From DATBGO01 sp050011895 (GTDB taxonomy: Bacteria > Actinomycetota > Actinomycetes > Streptosporangiales > Streptosporangiaceae), in assembly GCA_050011895.1 (NCBI GenBank), contig JBEKIF010000011.1, positions 1-64,000 of the forward strand: DNA of 64,000 nucleotides. The letters run 5' to 3'. The position numbers and the translations under genes are program-made. The notes under the pieces were generated by a model, which worked only from the letters and a program-made list of their open reading frames with translations, did no database searches and was not told the origin of the DNA. Every line of letters starts with the position of its first letter. Within the stretch, counting starts at the first letter, position 1. Of this stretch, positions 1-9,516 are shown piece by piece.

Positions 1-404
1 CCAGGACACGGGATCAGACAGGCACGCCCAGAATCACTGCCAGGCCGCACACCCACAACCCTCCAAACCATCAAGAACCAGGCACAGGAGCTGCAGAGCC
101 TTGACGTACCGCTTCATATGAGTGCATTACCCCCTGGGGCGCCGGCCGTCCCGAGGGACGGGCCCGGGCATGGCCGCCCGGGCCCGCACGCGGTGTGGTC
201 CGGTGCTGGCCGGCCATCCCCCTCCTGGTGGCCGGAACGGCCCACGGCAGCACATCGCGCTGATAACGACGTTAGACAGAACGCTGTCTGCGCACATGCG
301 CTAAACGAACCATTGCGATGTGCATGAGTCGCTGCGGAGGATATGTACGCGGTCGCCGAGAACCGGCGCCGCCCTTATCGGAACGAGGGTCGGCCCAGGT
401 CGCG
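1..404. other. no gene recognised upstream of the LuxR-type gene's 3' end
   Basis: About 400 bases without a convincing gene. The open frames here have no recognisable motif and are explained by the high GC content. The only structured element is the short palindrome at 274-289, listed separately. The stop codon of the leftward LuxR-type gene lies at 405. Confidence 0.5.
274..289. promoter_or_regulatory. operator-like palindrome AGACAG-AACG-CTGTCT
   Basis: Two perfect 6-bp arms flank AACG in a locally AT-richer stretch. The form is typical of TetR-family operators. No TetR gene is adjacent, and the regulated gene would have to be outside the window or not recognised. Function is inference. 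Confidence 0.35.
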
Positions 405-3236
405 CTAATGCGGCTCGGCCACCCAGGCGGCGACCTGCGCCCTGGACCGCAGCCCGAGCTTGGTGAAGATGTTGGCCACATGCCGGGCGACTGTCGCCGG
501 GCTGATCACCAGCTCATCGGCGATGGCGCGGTTAGACAGGCCGCGTGCGATCAGGAGCGCTATCTCGCGTTCCCTGGCGGTCAGTACAGACGACGTCATC
601 CGCGGGCCTCCGGCGGCGCCATTGGCCGATGTGACCGAGCCGCTTGCCGCCGCAGACGAGTTGCGGGGCGGGGCATCGTTGGCTGACGGGACCGAGCCGC
701 TTCCCGCTGCAGGTACCTGTCCCGGGGTGGCTGCTGCCGCCTGTCCTGCCGCCGCCTGTCCTGCCGCCGCCTGTGCTGCTGCTGCTGCCTGTGCTGCTGC
801 CTGGCCCGCCTGTCCCGGCTGGCTCGCGGCCGCCTGTCCCGGCTGGCCCGCCTGGCCCGGCTGGCCCGCCTGGCCCGCCTGGCCTGCTGCCGGCTGTCCA
901 GCGCCACCCGCGGCCGGCTGTCCAGCGCCACCCGCGGCCGGCTGTCCGGTGCGGCCCGCGGCCGGCTGTCCGGGCTGGCCCGCGGCCGTACCCGGCATGG
1001 CATCGGCCAGGTCCCCGCCATCGGCGCCAATGGCATACCTGACTGCCTGGTCCGCGCTCATCGCGCGGCCCTCGGCCAGCAGCTCGGCGACCGCAGTCTC
1101 ACCGAGCTGGCCGCGAGCCGCGTCGAGCAGTCGGCCTGATCGCTTCCTTGCCGATGCTGACGGAGCATGGCCGAGCGACTCGAGCAGCGCGAGCGCCGCG
1201 CCTTCCAGCCTTGCCGTCCGTGCAGGTTCCTCGTGGCGGGCGGCCAGGACCGCGGCGGCCTGGAGGCCACGCGCGATAGCCAGCCGCTGACCGATGGCCA
1301 GGCTGAGCTGAAGACTTTCAGCGAGCCTTGCGGCGGCGCGGTCAAGGTCCAGGCCGGCCAGCGCCACCCAGGCGAGGCCAGCCAGGCAGCGGGCAATGTC
1401 TGGCCTGGCGCCGATCTCTCGGTACAGGGCCAGCGCCGTTGCGTAATGCTCGGCCGCGGCGGCGTGGTCGCCGCGCGCGCTCGCCAGGCCGCCGAGGCCG
1501 TAGCGGGTATGCGCCACCCCCCAGCCGTTGTTGTCTGATAGCACGTCGAGTGCGTGCTCAAAGGTCCGCTGGGCTTCCTGCAGGCTGCCGTGGCGCGCGA
1601 TGATGGCGGCCTTAGTGCTAAGCGCGATCCCTTCCTCCCAGTCATCCCCGTCGGTGCGCGCCGCCTCGATCGCCGCGTCCATCCCGGCCAGGGCGTCCTC
1701 GGGCCGGCCGGCCCTGAGGCTGACCAGCGCCAGCATCCGCAAGCCGCCCGCCGCGCCGGCTCCGCCTGAAGCGCGGCAGAGGTCAAGGCCGACCCGGGCG
1801 CAGTCCCCGGCCACCGGGTAATCCTGCTGCTCGAAGGCCATCTCGGACCTGAGCATCAGGGCCCGGGCCCGGACACGCTGCGTGACCTCCCGGTCCAGCC
1901 CGAGGAAGCGATCGAACCAGCTTGTTCCCTCCGACACGTCGCCGTCGGCGATCCACTGGCTGCGCAGCGCCGAGCAGAGCCGCAGGCCCTCCTCGGCATC
2001 GCCGCGGTCCAGGCTTGCCGCTAGGGCCGCACTGTAGTTCGGCCGCTCCACAGTGATCCTTCGGTACAGGGCGACCCGCGCCGGCCAGGGCGGATCCCCG
2101 CGCACGAACGCCTTGCCGACGGTGTCCTCGATCAGCCTCAGCAGATAATCGCGGTGCCGCAGCCGGATGACAGGCCTCTCGCCGGAGGCAGCGAGCCGGG
2201 CGGCCGCGTACTCCTTGATGGTGTCGAGCAGCCGGTAGCGGGCGTAGCCATCCAGTTCAGCGTCGAGTGTGACCAGCGACTTGTCGATCAAGGCGGCCAG
2301 CAGGTCGAGCACCCGGCCGACCGGGATCGCCTCGTCGGCGCAGACCTGCTCGGCCATTTCCAGGTTCCAGCCTGCGAACACCGACAGTCGGCGCAGCAGG
2401 ATCTGCTCGGGCTCGGTGAGCAGCTCGTAGCTCCAGTCGACGGCTGCTCGGAGAGTCTGCTGCCGAAGCGGGGCGGTCCGGTCGCCGGTCGCGAGCAGCT
2501 GGAACCTGTCGCCCAGGCGGACGGCGATCTGCTCGATGGACAGTGCACGCACCCGTGCTGCCGCGAGCTCGATCGCCAGGGGCACGCCGTCAAGCATCCG
2601 GCAGAGCCTGGCGACCGCGTCCGCATTCTCGGCTGCCAGCGTGAATCCAGGGCTGGCCGCCGCCGCCCGCTCGGCGAACAGCCGGATCGCCTCGTGCCGC
2701 GCCAGCTCCCCTGCCCCGAGCCCGTCGAGGACCGCGGGCATGGCAAGGGGCGGTACCCGCCAGACTGTCTCGCCGCGCACCCGCAGCGGCTCCCGGCTTG
2801 TCGCTACCAGCCGCAGTGTCGGGCAGCTGCTGAGGAGCTGCTGGACCAGCGCCGCACAGGCCGCCACGACGTGTTCGCAGGTGTCAAGGACCAGCAGCAG
2901 CCGGCGCGGCCTGAGCGCATCGACCAGGGTCTCGGCCAGCGGGCGGTCAGGCTCCTCCCTGATCCCCAGAACTGAGGCGATCCGCGCGGGCAGGAGGGCA
3001 GGATCACCGGTATCGGCGAGCTCGACCAGCCATGCGCCGTCGGCAAAGCCCGGGGCCATCTCGCCAGCCAGCCGGAGCGCCAGCCGGCTCTTGCCGATGC
3101 CGCCGGGCCCGCAGAGCGTCAGTGCCCGGACAGCGCTGAGCAGCAGGGCAAGCTCTTCCAGGTCCCGCTCACGGCCGACGAAGCTGTTCGGTTCCGCTGG
3201 GAGGTTGCCACGGCTGATCTCATTCTCAGTGGTCAT
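405..3236 (-). CDS. large ATP-binding LuxR-family transcriptional regulator
   Basis: The 943-residue protein has an N-terminal NB-ARC/AAA-type ATPase module: GRERDLEEL near residue 21, Walker A GPGGIGKS at 43-50, and Walker B LLLVLD ending at D118. A long helical, TPR-like middle follows (about 350-700), rich in Ala, Leu and Arg. The C-terminal 65 residues form a LuxR (GerE) helix-turn-helix with the LTAREREI and LSNRAIADEL signatures. This is the layout of large ATP-dependent activators, in which nucleotide and ligand state controls DNA binding. Residues about 750-840 are a Gly/Pro/Ala/Gln repeat linker between TPR and HTH. The gene points away from the neighbouring alpha-mannosidase only in the sense of order: both are leftward, with 81 bases between them, so co-regulation is possible. 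The ligand is unknown. Confidence 0.9.
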   Translation of the reverse strand: MTTENEISRGNLPAEPNSFVGRERDLEELALLLSAVRALTLCGPGGIGKSRLALRLAGEMAPGFADGAWLVELADTGDPALLPARIASVLGIREEPDRPLAETLVDALRPRRLLLVLDTCEHVVAACAALVQQLLSSCPTLRLVATSREPLRVRGETVWRVPPLAMPAVLDGLGAGELARHEAIRLFAERAAAASPGFTLAAENADAVARLCRMLDGVPLAIELAAARVRALSIEQIAVRLGDRFQLLATGDRTAPLRQQTLRAAVDWSYELLTEPEQILLRRLSVFAGWNLEMAEQVCADEAIPVGRVLDLLAALIDKSLVTLDAELDGYARYRLLDTIKEYAAARLAASGERPVIRLRHRDYLLRLIEDTVGKAFVRGDPPWPARVALYRRITVERPNYSAALAASLDRGDAEEGLRLCSALRSQWIADGDVSEGTSWFDRFLGLDREVTQRVRARALMLRSEMAFEQQDYPVAGDCARVGLDLCRASGGAGAAGGLRMLALVSLRAGRPEDALAGMDAAIEAARTDGDDWEEGIALSTKAAIIARHGSLQEAQRTFEHALDVLSDNNGWGVAHTRYGLGGLASARGDHAAAAEHYATALALYREIGARPDIARCLAGLAWVALAGLDLDRAAARLAESLQLSLAIGQRLAIARGLQAAAVLAARHEEPARTARLEGAALALLESLGHAPSASARKRSGRLLDAARGQLGETAVAELLAEGRAMSADQAVRYAIGADGGDLADAMPGTAAGQPGQPAAGRTGQPAAGGAGQPAAGGAGQPAAGQAGQAGQPGQAGQPGQAAASQPGQAGQAAAQAAAAAQAAAGQAAAGQAAAATPGQVPAAGSGSVPSANDAPPRNSSAAASGSVTSANGAAGGPRMTSSVLTAREREIALLIARGLSNRAIADELVISPATVARHVANIFTKLGLRSRAQVAAWVAEPH
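728..985 (-). repeat. in-frame minisatellite encoding a GQPAAG-like linker
   Basis: Imperfect tandem units of about 9-24 bases, all multiples of three, encode GQPAAG, GQAGQP and AAAQ repeats in the LuxR-type regulator. The units keep the frame, so the stretch is a flexible linker and probably length-polymorphic. Confidence 0.75.
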
Positions 3237-3317
3237 GGCCCTTCAGGGGTGGTCGCCTTCGGGTCCATTGTCGCATCAGTGACTCCCTCGCAGCGACCAG
3301 AGCGGCCGGCCCGGCGC

Positions 3318-6300
3318 TCAGGGCACTACGGTGACCGCCACCGGCTCGCTGTAGCGGAGCCGGCCGAAGTACATCACCTTGACCAGTGCCCACCAGTGCT
3401 GGCCGGGGCGCGCCGAGGCCGGCACCTGGACGGGAAAGCTCAGTGTCTGCACTGCGCCTGGCTCGGCACTGAACCCGCAGGTCCACCGCGGCAATGCGGC
3501 CCAGGTGCCGAACGGCGAGACCAGCTGGGCCTCACCGCGGATCTGCGAGGCGGTCGTATTGGCCACAGCTACCTCGATCTCGGCGCTGGACGCCGGCTGC
3601 ACGGCAAGCTCACGGCTCAGCAGCCGCACCACAACCTCCGCTGCGCTGGCTGCCTGGTCGGCCATGTAGAGCGGGACGAGCTGGTCGAATGGCAGGTCGA
3701 GTGCAGGCGCAGGCGGTTCGCCCACGGTCAGGAGGACGGCGTCCTCCAGGACGCCGCCGACGCCATCGATCTGCGCTGCGACGAAGTAGCGGCCCGGCCC
3801 GGCGCCAGGCACCGTCCGGACGGTCAGGTCCCAGCTGGCGTGGCCACGCGCGGCCAGGTCATAGGCGAGCGGCCCGGCCGGATCCACCGCAAGCTGAGCC
3901 GGCCTGACCAGCCGCACCGTGCCTCCGGCCGGATCCGGCCCGCAGGCCACGGTCAGCCGTAGCGGCGCTGCCTGGCCGGCTGAGAGCGCGGTCCTGGCGG
4001 GGGAGAGGTGCACGGTTTCCGGGAGATTCCCGGCCGGCGCCGGGCCCTTGCCGTGCAGCCAGTAGCGGGTGAAGACCGGCTGCGCGGGCTCCGGCGGCCG
4101 TTCCGGCGCCGCGCCGGGGACCAGCGGTGCGTCCGTGACCAGTGTTACGTCCGGGGTCGACAGCGGTGCGCGCATGACCAGCGGTGCGTCCGGGGCCAGC
4201 GGTGCGTCCGGGGCCAGCGATGCGCGGGGCACCAGGGCGAGCGTTACCAGCCCGGACGGCGGCAGTTCGGTCTCTGCGGCGTCATCGCACACCGGCATGG
4301 GTGGCCCGTCCCGGTCCTCGCACAGATCGGTGCCGTGCGCCGCGGCGACACCGCCCCGCAGCCTGACCTGCGCTCGTACCGGTGTACCCGAGCCGGAGAC
4401 ATCGCGGAGCCGTACTGTAAGCCCGTCGGTGGGCCGCGGCTTCCCGCCGGGCACAAGCGGGTTACCGCGCGGCTTCAATGCCGAGATCAGAGCGGTAGCG
4501 GGCGTCGCTTCGGCCAGGCTGGCAGTGGCTGGCAGGGTGCCGTCGTGCTGGTCTGTCTCCTGCGCTAGCAGCTCCCGGTTATAGTCCTGCCCGGCCAGCG
4601 GGAACCCGGCACCGCGCCAGTCGCCGGCGCCCGCAGCCAGCGCGTACTCGAAGGTGTGGCTCCAGTGCTGCCAGGCGAAGCTGCTGCCGTCGGGCACCGT
4701 CCGCTTCTCGCCGTCGATCCAGACGCCGCACGGCCAGGCACTGCAGGCGCGCATCAGCGAGATGTACAGCACCCCGTCCGGGGTGACGAGGCTGCCCGGG
4801 GTGCCGCGGTTGAGGAGCGCCACACTGTGACCCGCCAGGCCGGGATCCGCCGGGCCGGGATCTGTCAGGCCGGGATCTGTCAGGCCGGGCCCGGGCCCGG
4901 CCGGTGGCGCGGGCACCTCGATGACAGCATCGGCCAGATCCCTGCTGAGCGCCGCGATCGCCGCACCGAGGTCATCGCCGGACACGATCAGCACTGGCAC
5001 GTCGCGCGGGCCGCGCAGGTCGGCCCCGGGCGCGAAAGCATCAGCCCGGCTCCGGCAGGCCGGCACCCAGACCCGCGCCGAGCCAGGCGAGCCTGCCGGG
5101 CCCGCGGTGGCGAGCTGTCCCGCCAGGTCGGCGGCCACGGCGGGGGCGGCCGCCCTGAGCACCTGGCTGGTGAACGCGTTCTGCCCGGGGCCGCCCAGCG
5201 CGATCCTGAAGTCCGGCAGGTTGGAATCCGCGTCGATCGAGCCGTAGCGAGGGCTATCGGAGCGCGAGCAGGTAGCCGTCACCCCGCTGCGGGCGAGGGC
5301 CACCATGAGGTCCCTGACCACCTCCCGGCCTTCGTTGCTCATCGCTGGCGCAATGACCTCGGCGACCCCGATCGCATGCAGGCTGCGCCCGTCCGCGAAC
5401 TCCGCGCCGCGCACCGCGACACACGCGGTGGAACCCACGCCGAACCATTCGTGGGCCGGATTGTCGAGGGTGTAGGCGTGCTGCCCGACGTCGGTGTCGG
5501 CTGATCCTGGCGATCGGCCGATGACGGCCGTCGCGGTCTGGTAAATGGGCAGGCCGCCAGGGACCCGGGCCGGGAAGGCGACCCGCAGCAGCCGGTCCTG
5601 GCCGATCGAGCCATCCACGTGCGTGCGGAACTCGACCCGGTCGGCGCCATCCCAGAGCAGCGTCTCCTGCCGCACCCGCAGACCGCCGATGGTGAACTCG
5701 GCGACCAGCCGCGAGCCGACCGGGCACCGCTCCGCACGGACCGTCGCGGGCCCGGCCGCCGATCCTGTCCGGCGCCCGTTGGTCGAGAGCAGCCACGGAC
5801 CTTCGCCCCAGCGCGGGTGCTGAGCGTATTCCTCCTGGAGCACAAGCTCGTTACCGGCACCAGCGAGCAGCTGCGTCCCAGACCGCTTGTCGGTGATGCC
5901 GGTCAGCGTGCCGCCGCGATCCGGGTCGGCCGCCACGGCGAACGTCTCGTTCTCGATAGCACTGCCCGGCGCCGGCTGCCAGCCGGCCACTGACGTCGCC
6001 TGCCCGGCGGCCGGCCCGGCGACAGGCCGAGCCCAGTAGGTCCGGTAGCCGAGTGCGGGCACCTGGCTGGCGCGGAAGGTGAGGGTCAGGGCGGCAAGCG
6101 TGCCGTCGGGGTGCCACCGGACGCCCTCGGCGAGGCAGGGCAGCACGGCGCCGGACGCGTCGGTCAGCGTCATCAAGTCCGTTCCGGGGCCGTCGGCTTC
6201 CAGGGTCACGCTCACCTGGCCCGACCTGGGGAAGGACAGCGTATTGAACACGACGACCGGGCGTGCCCCGGCCGGCCCGCTGGTGTCGGCGAGCGCTGCC

Positions 6301-7835
6301 AGATACCCGGCAGCCTGCCGGCGGGCTGCGTCGCCGCGCTCGTAAGCCTCCCGCCAGCCGGCCAGCAGGTCGAGGTAGACCTGATCCGACTCGGTGCCGG
6401 TGATCGCGTCGTGGTGCGCGCCGAACACCAGCAGCCGCCACGCCTTGTCAAGCGCCAGCGCCGGGTAGGCCGCCCCGGCCAGCCAGGCGAGCGTGGCCAG
6501 CCGCTCGCCGTCCTCCGTGGCGATCTCCGCGGCGCGCTGTGCCTGCTTGGTGTCGATGTAGGAGACGTCCTTGCCCGGGTAGACCGGGTTCATGTCCCTG
6601 GTCTGCGGCGTGATCCAGACGTCCCGCTGCGCGGCGTCCTTGCGCACCGCGGCGAAGAACTCCGATGGCACCGCGGTCACGAACCGAGGCCAGACGTACC
6701 TGGCGTTCCAGTCCCGGTGGATCCCGGTGGCCCAGCGGGACGGGATCACGTGGTCGGCGCCGACCGGCAGCAGCACATTGCGGGTGGCCGCGACCGGCGC
6801 CAGCTGGCGGAACTGCTCGTAAGCGGCCTGCTCCGCGGCCGGCAGGCTGGCCGCCTCGTGGGTCACCCAGCCGGCGCCGTAATGGTTCGGCATGTAGCTG
6901 GTCAGCAGGCCGGTCCCGGTCGGCGACAGCCACTCGAACTCCGAGGCGAACTGCATCCGCAGGTTGTCGCCGACGCTCCGGTTCGGCCCCCACTGGTGGT
7001 GCGGGCCCCTGGCCCAGGCCGATTCGGCGAGTCCGGCCGCAGCCATCAGGCCGGGGTAACCGGGATCGTGCCCGAACGCGTCCAGCATCCAGGCCACGCT
7101 CGGGTCGGCGCCGAGCATCTCCCGCTGGTAGCCAAGGCCGTGCACCACATTACGGATCGTCGACTCAGCGCTGGTCAGGTTGGTGTTCGGCTCGTTGTAG
7201 CTACCGCCGACGATCTCGATCCGGCCGGCCTTGATGAAGCCGAGCAGATCCGCGCGATCCTCCGGATGCGCGTCGAAGTGCGGCTTCAGGTAGTCGATCT
7301 CGGCCAGCACGAACTTGTAGTCGGGATCCCGCCTGGCCGCCTCGAGGTGCAGGCGGACCAGCTCGAACGCGGTCCTGACGTCAGGCAGGCTGCCGTCGGC
7401 GTCCGGCAGGAAGATCCGGGCTTCGGTGTACTGGCCCTGGGTGCTCCACCAGACCGGGTCGTAGTGGAAGTGGCTGACCATCCACATCGTCCAGCCGGTC
7501 TCGGCCCCGGTGATGGTGGCCGCCCGTTCGGCCCGCAGCCCGGCGGCCTCGCTGTCGGCGATCACTGTTACCTGCCGGGGGCTCCCAGCGGTGAACGGGG
7601 CGGCGATCGCGACCCCGACTTCGACCTCGACCTGCTCGCGCCGGCCAGGTGCCGCCACGACCGAGGGCCGCGGGGTGGTCACCGCTGGCCCCTGGATGCG
7701 GACGGTGACGGGTACCCCAGCTAGGTCGGCGGCCGCGCGAGGACCCTCATTCAGAAGGGTGACCCGGACGATCGCCAGCGGCCGGGGCATCGTGCCGCCG
7801 AATAGCTCTGTCGAGATCACGTCACCGATCCGCAT
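3318..7835 (-). CDS. glycoside hydrolase family 38 alpha-mannosidase, giant form
   Basis: The 1505-residue protein has the GH38 zinc motif HFHYDPVWW (H122, H124, D126), the nucleophile motif WMLDAFGHDP (D252) and the second metal motif HHDAITGTESDQ (H474, H475, D476). Family members hydrolyse alpha-mannosides with retention, using a zinc ion and a covalent mannosyl-Asp intermediate. Bacterial GH38 enzymes are usually around 800-1100 residues. Here there is an extra beta-rich N-terminal domain of about 110 residues and a long C-terminal part with Ig-like, CARDB-like segments. I see no signal peptide, so a cytoplasmic location is likelier. Two proline/aspartate repeats (near 4110-4230 and 4840-4890) sit in C-terminal linkers. 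The exact substrate linkage cannot be read from the sequence. Confidence 0.88.
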   Translation of the reverse strand: MRIGDVISTELFGGTMPRPLAIVRVTLLNEGPRAAADLAGVPVTVRIQGPAVTTPRPSVVAAPGRREQVEVEVGVAIAAPFTAGSPRQVTVIADSEAAGLRAERAATITGAETGWTMWMVSHFHYDPVWWSTQGQYTEARIFLPDADGSLPDVRTAFELVRLHLEAARRDPDYKFVLAEIDYLKPHFDAHPEDRADLLGFIKAGRIEIVGGSYNEPNTNLTSAESTIRNVVHGLGYQREMLGADPSVAWMLDAFGHDPGYPGLMAAAGLAESAWARGPHHQWGPNRSVGDNLRMQFASEFEWLSPTGTGLLTSYMPNHYGAGWVTHEAASLPAAEQAAYEQFRQLAPVAATRNVLLPVGADHVIPSRWATGIHRDWNARYVWPRFVTAVPSEFFAAVRKDAAQRDVWITPQTRDMNPVYPGKDVSYIDTKQAQRAAEIATEDGERLATLAWLAGAAYPALALDKAWRLLVFGAHHDAITGTESDQVYLDLLAGWREAYERGDAARRQAAGYLAALADTSGPAGARPVVVFNTLSFPRSGQVSVTLEADGPGTDLMTLTDASGAVLPCLAEGVRWHPDGTLAALTLTFRASQVPALGYRTYWARPVAGPAAGQATSVAGWQPAPGSAIENETFAVAADPDRGGTLTGITDKRSGTQLLAGAGNELVLQEEYAQHPRWGEGPWLLSTNGRRTGSAAGPATVRAERCPVGSRLVAEFTIGGLRVRQETLLWDGADRVEFRTHVDGSIGQDRLLRVAFPARVPGGLPIYQTATAVIGRSPGSADTDVGQHAYTLDNPAHEWFGVGSTACVAVRGAEFADGRSLHAIGVAEVIAPAMSNEGREVVRDLMVALARSGVTATCSRSDSPRYGSIDADSNLPDFRIALGGPGQNAFTSQVLRAAAPAVAADLAGQLATAGPAGSPGSARVWVPACRSRADAFAPGADLRGPRDVPVLIVSGDDLGAAIAALSRDLADAVIEVPAPPAGPGPGLTDPGLTDPGPADPGLAGHSVALLNRGTPGSLVTPDGVLYISLMRACSAWPCGVWIDGEKRTVPDGSSFAWQHWSHTFEYALAAGAGDWRGAGFPLAGQDYNRELLAQETDQHDGTLPATASLAEATPATALISALKPRGNPLVPGGKPRPTDGLTVRLRDVSGSGTPVRAQVRLRGGVAAAHGTDLCEDRDGPPMPVCDDAAETELPPSGLVTLALVPRASLAPDAPLAPDAPLVMRAPLSTPDVTLVTDAPLVPGAAPERPPEPAQPVFTRYWLHGKGPAPAGNLPETVHLSPARTALSAGQAAPLRLTVACGPDPAGGTVRLVRPAQLAVDPAGPLAYDLAARGHASWDLTVRTVPGAGPGRYFVAAQIDGVGGVLEDAVLLTVGEPPAPALDLPFDQLVPLYMADQAASAAEVVVRLLSRELAVQPASSAEIEVAVANTTASQIRGEAQLVSPFGTWAALPRWTCGFSAEPGAVQTLSFPVQVPASARPGQHWWALVKVMYFGRLRYSEPVAVTVVP

Positions 7836-7994
7836 GCCTCATCGTCGCACGAAGCCACGGACCGACCAGCCGGCCAGCAGGCCGCGAGCTCGTCGCTCCA
7901 GGCGGATAGCATGCCGGGAGGCCAGCGGGAATATCGTAGGGACCCGCGCGGAGCGGAGCTGACTGCCGGAGACGATTGTGGCTGGGATGGGGCG

Positions 7995-8966
7995 ATGACC
8001 GATCAGGGCAATGACCGCCGGCTCGGCTGGCTCGGGACCGGCCGGATGGGCTCGGCGCTCATCCGCAGGCTGCTCGCGGCCGGCTGCGACGTCTCCGTCT
8101 GCAACCGCACGAAAGCGAAGGCGGACCCGCTCGCGGGCGCGGGCGCGAAGATCGTGGCCAGGGCAGCCGATCTGGCCAGCGCGGACATCGTCTTCGTGAC
8201 CGTCGGCACCTCTCAGGACCTGCTCGACGCAATCCTCGGCCCGGACGGGCTAATGTCAGCGGCCGCGCGGCCATCCGTTGTCGTCGACTGCTCAACGATC
8301 TCCGCGGAGGCTTCCGCGCAGGTCCGCGAGCGCCTCAGCGGCCGGGGCACGACGCTGCTTGCCGCCCCCCTCATGGGAAACCCCAAGGTAGCCAGCGCCG
8401 GGCGGCTGACGATGGCGGTGTCGGGCCCGCGGGCCGCCTTCGATGAGGCGCGGCCCTACCTCGACCTGCTCGGCGCCGGCTCGACGTACGTCGGCGAGGG
8501 AGAACTCGCCAGGACGGTCAAGCTGTGCCACAACCTCTTCCTCGGCGTCGTCACGCAGGCCCTGGCCGAGGTGACCATCCTGGCGGAGAAGAGCGGCGTC
8601 AGCAGGCAGGCGTTCCTCGCCTGCCTCAATGACAGCGTGATGGGCTCGACCTTCACCAGGTACAAGACGCCGGCGCTGGTGAACCTGGACTTCCACGCGA
8701 CATTCACCGCCAGGCTGCTGCGCAAGGACTTCGACCTGGGGCTCGCGGCGGCCAGGGAGCACGAGGTCCCGCTGCCGGCCGCCGCGCTCGTGCATCAGCT
8801 CGTGCAGAGCCTGGTCGGGCACGGATTCGGCGAGGAGGACTTCGCGGCGCTGCTGCTGCTCCAGGCGCGGTCAGCCGGGATCGAGCTCGCCAGCGAACAG
8901 GCGGAGGTGCCGGACGGACTCGAGCCGGCCCGCCGCACCGGGGGCGACACACAGTCAGCCGAATGA
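7995..8966 (+). CDS. NAD(P)-dependent beta-hydroxyacid dehydrogenase (3-hydroxyisobutyrate dehydrogenase family)
   Basis: The first residues form a Rossmann nucleotide-binding site, LGWLGTGRMGSALIRRL (GxGxMG). It is followed by the family substrate-binding region DCSTISAEAS and the catalytic lysine helix with GELARTVKLCHN, where the Lys is the usual catalytic residue. Length is 323 residues from the ATG at 7995, normal for the family (about 290-320). A longer frame begins at 7911, but its extra 28 residues carry no family similarity. Family enzymes oxidise 3-hydroxyisobutyrate, tartronate semialdehyde or related beta-hydroxyacids, and some are imine reductases. The substrate here is not determinable. 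A Gly/Glu-rich tail follows residue 300. Confidence 0.85.
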   Translation: MTDQGNDRRLGWLGTGRMGSALIRRLLAAGCDVSVCNRTKAKADPLAGAGAKIVARAADLASADIVFVTVGTSQDLLDAILGPDGLMSAAARPSVVVDCSTISAEASAQVRERLSGRGTTLLAAPLMGNPKVASAGRLTMAVSGPRAAFDEARPYLDLLGAGSTYVGEGELARTVKLCHNLFLGVVTQALAEVTILAEKSGVSRQAFLACLNDSVMGSTFTRYKTPALVNLDFHATFTARLLRKDFDLGLAAAREHEVPLPAAALVHQLVQSLVGHGFGEEDFAALLLLQARSAGIELASEQAEVPDGLEPARRTGGDTQSAE

Positions 8967-9042
8967 TCAATTGCTTCGGAGGGACGCAGCACGTCATCCC
9001 GAGCGCGGAGGCAGTGGCCGCGGCGGCCCGCGGGCTGGCTGC

Positions 9043-9516
9043 CTAGTGACCGCCAGCCAGTGCGCGCAGGGCCGGCCCGGTGAGCCTGTGCACTGTCCAG
9101 TCGTTCATCGCCGCCGCGCCGAGCGCGGTGTAGAAGCCGATCGCGGGGGAGTTCCAGTCCAGCACCCACCACTCAAGCCGGCCATAGCCCCGCTCGACGC
9201 AGATCCTGGCCAGCTCGGCCAGCAGCGCCCGGCCGTAGCCACGCCCGCGAACGGCCGGGGTGACATAGAGGTCCTCCAGGTAGATCCCGTGACGGCCGAG
9301 CCAGGTCGAGTAATTCACGAACCACAGCGCGAACCCGGCGACCCTGCCGTCATGCTCGGCGACGTGCGCGAAGACCGCGGGCGCCGGCCCGAACAGCGCC
9401 CTGGCCAGGTCATCTGAGGTCGCGCTGACCTCAGCAAGGGATCGCTCGTAGTCAGCAAGCTCACGGATGAGCCGGTGGATCTCCGCGACGTCGCCCGGGC
9501 GGGCCGGCCTGATCAC
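9043..9516 (-). CDS. GNAT N-acetyltransferase, diamine (SSAT)-like
   Basis: The 157-residue protein has the GNAT acetyl-CoA motif YVTPAVRGRGYGRALL (R/Q-x-x-G-x-G/A). It also has the segment order typical of spermidine/spermine and thialysine acetyltransferases: IRPARPGDVAEIHRLIRELA at the start, FALWFVNYSTWLGRHGIYLEDLYV in the middle, and WNSPAIGFYTALGA before the end. SSAT-type enzymes acetylate primary amines of polyamines or lysine analogues. The gene overlaps the upstream GntR regulator by 4 bases, so the two are translationally coupled. Its position 2.3 kb from lysine 2,3-aminomutase makes beta-lysine or another diamino acid a possible substrate, but this is inference. Confidence 0.85.
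   Translation of the reverse strand: MIRPARPGDVAEIHRLIRELADYERSLAEVSATSDDLARALFGPAPAVFAHVAEHDGRVAGFALWFVNYSTWLGRHGIYLEDLYVTPAVRGRGYGRALLAELARICVERGYGRLEWWVLDWNSPAIGFYTALGAAAMNDWTVHRLTGPALRALAGGH

Noticed and set aside
2154..2975. 273-codon open frame on the + strand inside the LuxR-type gene
   Set aside because: Antisense to conserved ATPase sequence with no recognisable domain.
6111..7724. 537-codon open frame on the + strand
   Set aside because: It lies wholly opposite the GH38 mannosidase, whose catalytic motifs are intact. Antisense frames stay open by GC bias. It has no family motif.
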